6,340 bases of DNA, taken from an uncultured Lachnospiraceae bacterium. Its GTDB lineage: Bacteria; Bacillota; Clostridia; Lachnospirales; Anaerotignaceae. Where the stretch lies: the NCBI GenBank assembly GCA_944384285.1, contig CALWSX010000136.1, forward strand, positions 1 through 6,340. The letters are read 5' to 3'. Positions 5,286 through 6,340 of the stretch are shown here, piece by piece. Both the position numbers and the translations under genes were made by a program. Under the pieces are notes generated by a model. The model ran no database searches, was not told where the DNA came from, and saw only the letters and a list, made by a program, of their open reading frames with translations. Each line of letters starts with the position of its first letter. Within the stretch, counting starts at the first letter, position 1.

Positions 5286-6340
5286 ATGAAAAAAACAAAA
5301 TATAAAATTAAAAAATTAGATGATATTATTTTAGTGCTTCTTTTTTTGTTTGCCATATATCAAACAAGTGTTTTATGGTTTTTTGATGCAAAAAATGAAG
5401 CTCTTTTTTCTTTTTCTAGCTTTTTTAATTCCCAAATTTCAAATTTGTCAAGACCTTTTGATTTTGGAGAATTTATTATAGGTGATGGAAGCGGAAAATA
5501 CCATATTGTTTACTCAGAAAATGATAAATCTAGTTTTTCTGATACTTTTACATCATGCATTTCAACTATAATTAAAAATACAGAAGATATTGAAAAAACT
5601 ACTTTGAATGAAACAGAACTGCTTTCAAACAAAGTTCTAATTTGTAAGTTTCCTACACCTATTACAATAGATGACTATCTGTCCAGTTTATCTATTTCTA
5701 AAGTTAAGTTTCATAAATTTACGGAATCTTTTGATACAATATCTCTTTCAATAGCTTCGGATATTCCTTCAAAAGACAGTTTTAAACTAAATTTTATTAA
5801 TTCTCAAACAGGCGAAAGTATAAGTTTATCTTACTTTACCGAAGAATTAGTAAAAGACTTTTTATCTATTTTTGATAAATTTAAAGATACAAATCCTTAC
5901 TTGGAATATTTGTCAGCAAGTGAAAGCGGGTTTAATATTTTTAAAAACCTTGTTTTTGTTCCACAATGGAAAACAGATATTTCAGAAATAGTTACCCTTA
6001 AAGCTGAAAAAAATGATGCTGTTCTTTCTGAAATAAAAGGTTTCTTTGACGGACAAATGTACAAAACATTTGAGGAAGATTCTGAGGGAACTAAAAAATA
6101 TTCAAACGAAAATATAATTGTAAAATTTTATAAAACCAATATATTAGAATATTACAACTATTTGGACGGAGATATCTCTCAAGACCAAACTTTTGCAAGC
6201 GCCTATGGAGTTTGTATGGATTTTCTTAAAAAAGATACTATTTTAAAAGAAAACTATGTATTTGATAAAGCTATTATTCAGGCAGATGGTATTACATTTT
6301 GTTTTAACTATTCTTATAATTCTTTGCCTATAATTTTTTC
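5286..6340 (+). CDS. Membrane-anchored extracytoplasmic protein, YycH-like (WalK regulator family); C-terminus outside the window
   Basis: An open frame of 351 codons runs to the right edge without a stop. A lysine-rich N-terminus (KKTKYKIKK, 2-10) is followed by one membrane segment (about 13-33), giving N-in topology and a large outer domain. This is the layout of YycH, which with YycI modulates the essential cell-wall sensor kinase WalK in Firmicutes. Residues 54-76 (LSRPFDFGEF then GDGSGKYHIVY), 248-291 (SEIKGFFDG, DSEGTKKYSNENIIVKFY, NILEYYNY) and 335-351 (ITFCFNYSYNSLPIIF) fit the pattern I recall for clostridial YycH/YycI proteins: a position-specific reading of the nucleotide, then 'dGt..Y......fy...LEY', then a final F.Y.YN..P strand set. 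This is family resemblance by eye, not a search result. No walR or walK lies directly upstream; the neighbour is the exported Ig-like protein. The CDS itself is certain, the family moderately so. Confidence 0.7.
   Translation, partial: MKKTKYKIKKLDDIILVLLFLFAIYQTSVLWFFDAKNEALFSFSSFFNSQISNLSRPFDFGEFIIGDGSGKYHIVYSENDKSSFSDTFTSCISTIIKNTEDIEKTTLNETELLSNKVLICKFPTPITIDDYLSSLSISKVKFHKFTESFDTISLSIASDIPSKDSFKLNFINSQTGESISLSYFTEELVKDFLSIFDKFKDTNPYLEYLSASESGFNIFKNLVFVPQWKTDISEIVTLKAEKNDAVLSEIKGFFDGQMYKTFEEDSEGTKKYSNENIIVKFYKTNILEYYNYLDGDISQDQTFASAYGVCMDFLKKDTILKENYVFDKAIIQADGITFCFNYSYNSLPIIF

Overview
The window looks like chromosomal DNA from a low-GC Gram-positive anaerobe, most likely a member of the Clostridia. 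The reasons are the strong A/T bias, near-consensus GGAGG ribosome binding sites before most genes, and the gene families present: a bacterial FatA-type acyl-ACP thioesterase, a clostridial cardiolipin synthase, RNase R and a YycH-like membrane protein. I see no phage, IS, CRISPR, tRNA or rRNA sequence. This reads as core or near-core genome rather than an accessory island.

Left half (1-3880, minus strand): three genes are read leftward in a compact run: cardiolipin synthase (cls), then an acyl-ACP thioesterase, then RNase R (rnr). The gaps are 32 and 31 nt, with no terminator between them, so one transcript is likely. The rnr gene runs off the left edge: residues 1-529 are present, while the end of the RNB domain and the S1 domain are missing. 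Two of the three genes act on membrane lipid composition. The thioesterase has an unusual proline where its family has a catalytic histidine.

Centre (3881-4170): a roughly 290-bp, very A/T-rich divergent intergenic region. It holds a candidate leftward promoter for the cls operon, a clear rightward extended -10 promoter, and several short repeats.

Right half (4171-6340, plus strand): first comes a monocistronic 149-aa single-pass membrane protein of unknown function, closed by a textbook intrinsic terminator. After a 220-bp gap with dyad symmetries come two genes 13 nt apart. One encodes a 143-aa exported protein with a single Ig-like beta-sandwich, starting at TTG. The other encodes a membrane-anchored extracytoplasmic protein (351+ aa, cut by the right edge) that resembles YycH, the WalK-regulatory protein. 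If that resemblance holds, this pair may be part of a cell-wall-sensing module, although no walK gene lies directly upstream.
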